Source: Sulfurimonas sp.
Lineage (GTDB): Bacteria > Campylobacterota > Campylobacteria > Campylobacterales > Sulfurimonadaceae
DNA: 5,431 nucleotides
Assembly: GCA_012963655.1 (NCBI GenBank)
Contig: DTVI01000313.1
Location: forward strand, 1-5,431
Direction of reading: 5' to 3'
How positions within the stretch are numbered: the stretch's first letter is position 1; the number at the start of each line of letters is the position of its first letter. The translations under genes were made by a program, and so were the position numbers. Positions 5,362 to 5,431 of the stretch are shown here, piece after piece. The notes beneath the pieces are model-generated. The model did not search any database. It was not told where the DNA came from and saw nothing but the letters and a program-made list of their open reading frames with translations.

Positions 5362-5431
5362 TTGCCTCATCTAGTTTTGGAATTTTATCTAAATTTTCCT
5401 TTTTTTTGCATAATACATCATTAATTTTCTA

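Noticed and set aside
5400..5407. A8/T8 homopolymer as a phase-variation switch
   Set aside because: It is not in a recognised coding frame, and Campylobacterota phase variation mostly uses G or C tracts; an eight-base A tract is ordinary in DNA this AT-rich.
5371..5431. C-terminal end of an upstream minus-strand gene at the right edge
   Set aside because: The two minus-strand frames that stay open (12-24 codons) show no recognisable protein, and one is already closed by a stop at the very edge; the stretch is too short to call.

Overview
The window is AT-rich. Its tig, clpP, def and comM products resemble those of Campylobacterota (the Campylobacter/Helicobacter/Sulfurimonas/Arcobacter-like lineage), and the same order tig-clpP-def-comM is known from Helicobacter and relatives. 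I cannot name the genus from sequence alone.

Layout. All recognised large genes lie on the minus strand and read right to left. A leader with an inverted repeat (5273-5431) precedes tig (trigger factor, 3977-5272). A 122-base spacer follows, carrying a perfect 9-bp inverted repeat and a likely promoter. Then come clpP (3264-3854), a degenerate GGDEF-domain protein (2158-3231) and def (peptide deformylase, 1660-2136), spaced 32 and 21 bases apart, so these three are probably one transcript. A long hairpin with a U-rich tail overlaps the def stop codon and probably ends it. After a 630-base spacer comes comM (1-1029), an AAA+ Mg-chelatase-like DNA-uptake helicase that runs off the left edge; its N-terminal 343 residues are present.

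The proteins fit around the life of a new polypeptide: Tig binds nascent chains at the ribosome exit, Def removes the N-terminal formyl group, and ClpP degrades failed products. The GGDEF-like protein among them has lost the diguanylate cyclase active site but keeps an RxxD motif of the kind that binds c-di-GMP, so it may be a sensor rather than an enzyme.

The least expected part is the def-comM spacer. On the opposite (plus) strand it carries a near-consensus sigma-54 promoter (1242-1258), a strong Shine-Dalgarno site, and a 31-codon frame (1321-1416) encoding a predicted single-helix membrane miniprotein with no Lys or Arg. A 12-bp hairpin shaped like a CRISPR repeat but present once follows immediately. 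I see no tRNA, rRNA, insertion sequence or CRISPR array.
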